NCBI GenBank assembly: GCA_021784375.1
Contig: JAJXSV010000044.1
Location: forward strand, 1-13,310
Length of the DNA: 13,310 nucleotides
Direction: 5' to 3'
Source of the DNA: Actinomycetes bacterium
Lineage (GTDB): Bacteria > Actinomycetota > Actinomycetes > S36-B12 > UBA5976
The first letter of the stretch is position 1. The number at the start of each line of letters is the position of its first letter. Of this stretch, positions 13,126 to 13,310 are shown piece by piece. The position numbers and the translations under genes are program-made. The notes under the pieces were generated by a model, which saw only the letters and a list, made by a program, of their open reading frames with translations, had not been told where the DNA came from and did not search any database.

Positions 13126-13310
13126 CTAGACGAAGCGCAGCATGCGGGTGTTGCCCAGGGTGTTCGGCTTCACCCGTTCCAAGCCCAGCAACTCGGCGAC
13201 GCCCTCGTCGCGGGATTCGAGCAGGGCCTCGTAGACCTCGACGGTGACCGGGCGCTCCTCGATGGCCTGGAATCCGTGTCGCTCGAAGAACTCGGTCTCG
13301 AAGGTGAGGC
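13126..13310 (-). CDS. GNAT family N-acetyltransferase, C-terminal part (cut by window edge)
   Basis: The minus-strand frame ends in TAG at 13126 and runs off the window, showing the last 61 residues. The start EFFERHGF is the usual GNAT segment after the acetyl-CoA-binding helix. Later come PVTVEVYEALLESRDEGVAE and VKPNTLGNTRML near the C-terminus, a pattern I associate with a GNAT subgroup common in Actinobacteria. It would transfer an acetyl group from acetyl-CoA to an amine; the substrate cannot be told. The catalytic core lies outside the window. Confidence 0.75.
   Translation of the reverse strand, partial: LTFETEFFERHGFQAIEERPVTVEVYEALLESRDEGVAELLGLERVKPNTLGNTRMLRFV

Overview
The window comes from a high-GC actinobacterium. 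GC-rich codon use, CsoR-type copper control, leaderless-looking promoters (TANNNT six bases before an ATG) and an Actinobacteria-like GNAT C-terminus all point that way. I cannot name a genus. It is an ordinary chromosomal segment with no phage, transposon or CRISPR signature.

Left part (1-1710): three tRNA genes on the minus strand, Arg(ACG), Ser(GCT) and Ser(TGA), separate short genes. On the plus strand a perfect 20-bp CsoR-like palindrome lies between a -35 and a -10 box. It drives a 37-aa cysteine-rich protein that has its own strong terminator, followed by a Tat-exported Rieske [2Fe-2S] protein. Between the two tRNA-Ser genes is a small, probably leaderless, single-pass membrane protein on the minus strand.

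Middle (1876-5334, minus strand): a sugar ABC importer operon of the alpha-glucoside (Agl) type. The order of transcription is binding protein, AglF-like permease, AglG-like permease, then a strong terminator. No ATPase is present, so a shared MsiK/MsmK-like ATPase elsewhere is likely. A hairpin separates the binding protein from the permeases, and a 17-bp palindrome upstream of the operon is a candidate operator. The binding protein has a Sec signal but no lipobox.

5343-10692: a two-gene minus-strand operon encodes a cNMP-like/CBS/nucleotidyltransferase (DUF294-type) protein and a DEDDh exonuclease. Divergent from it is a complete phosphoenolpyruvate carboxylase (ppc) that keeps the aspartate-inhibition residues; it is probably leaderless.

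Right part (10759-13310, minus strand): a tryptophanase (tnaA type, by three specificity positions) is followed 7 bases later by a class I glutamine amidotransferase. Upstream of tnaA lie two exact 52-bp direct repeats, each of which can fold into one long hairpin. The window ends inside the C-terminal part of a GNAT acetyltransferase gene.

The most interesting item is the copper-type promoter and 37-aa Cys-rich protein at 173-393, which is too short for normal gene calling. Next are the palindromic repeat pair and the lipid-anchor-less binding protein.
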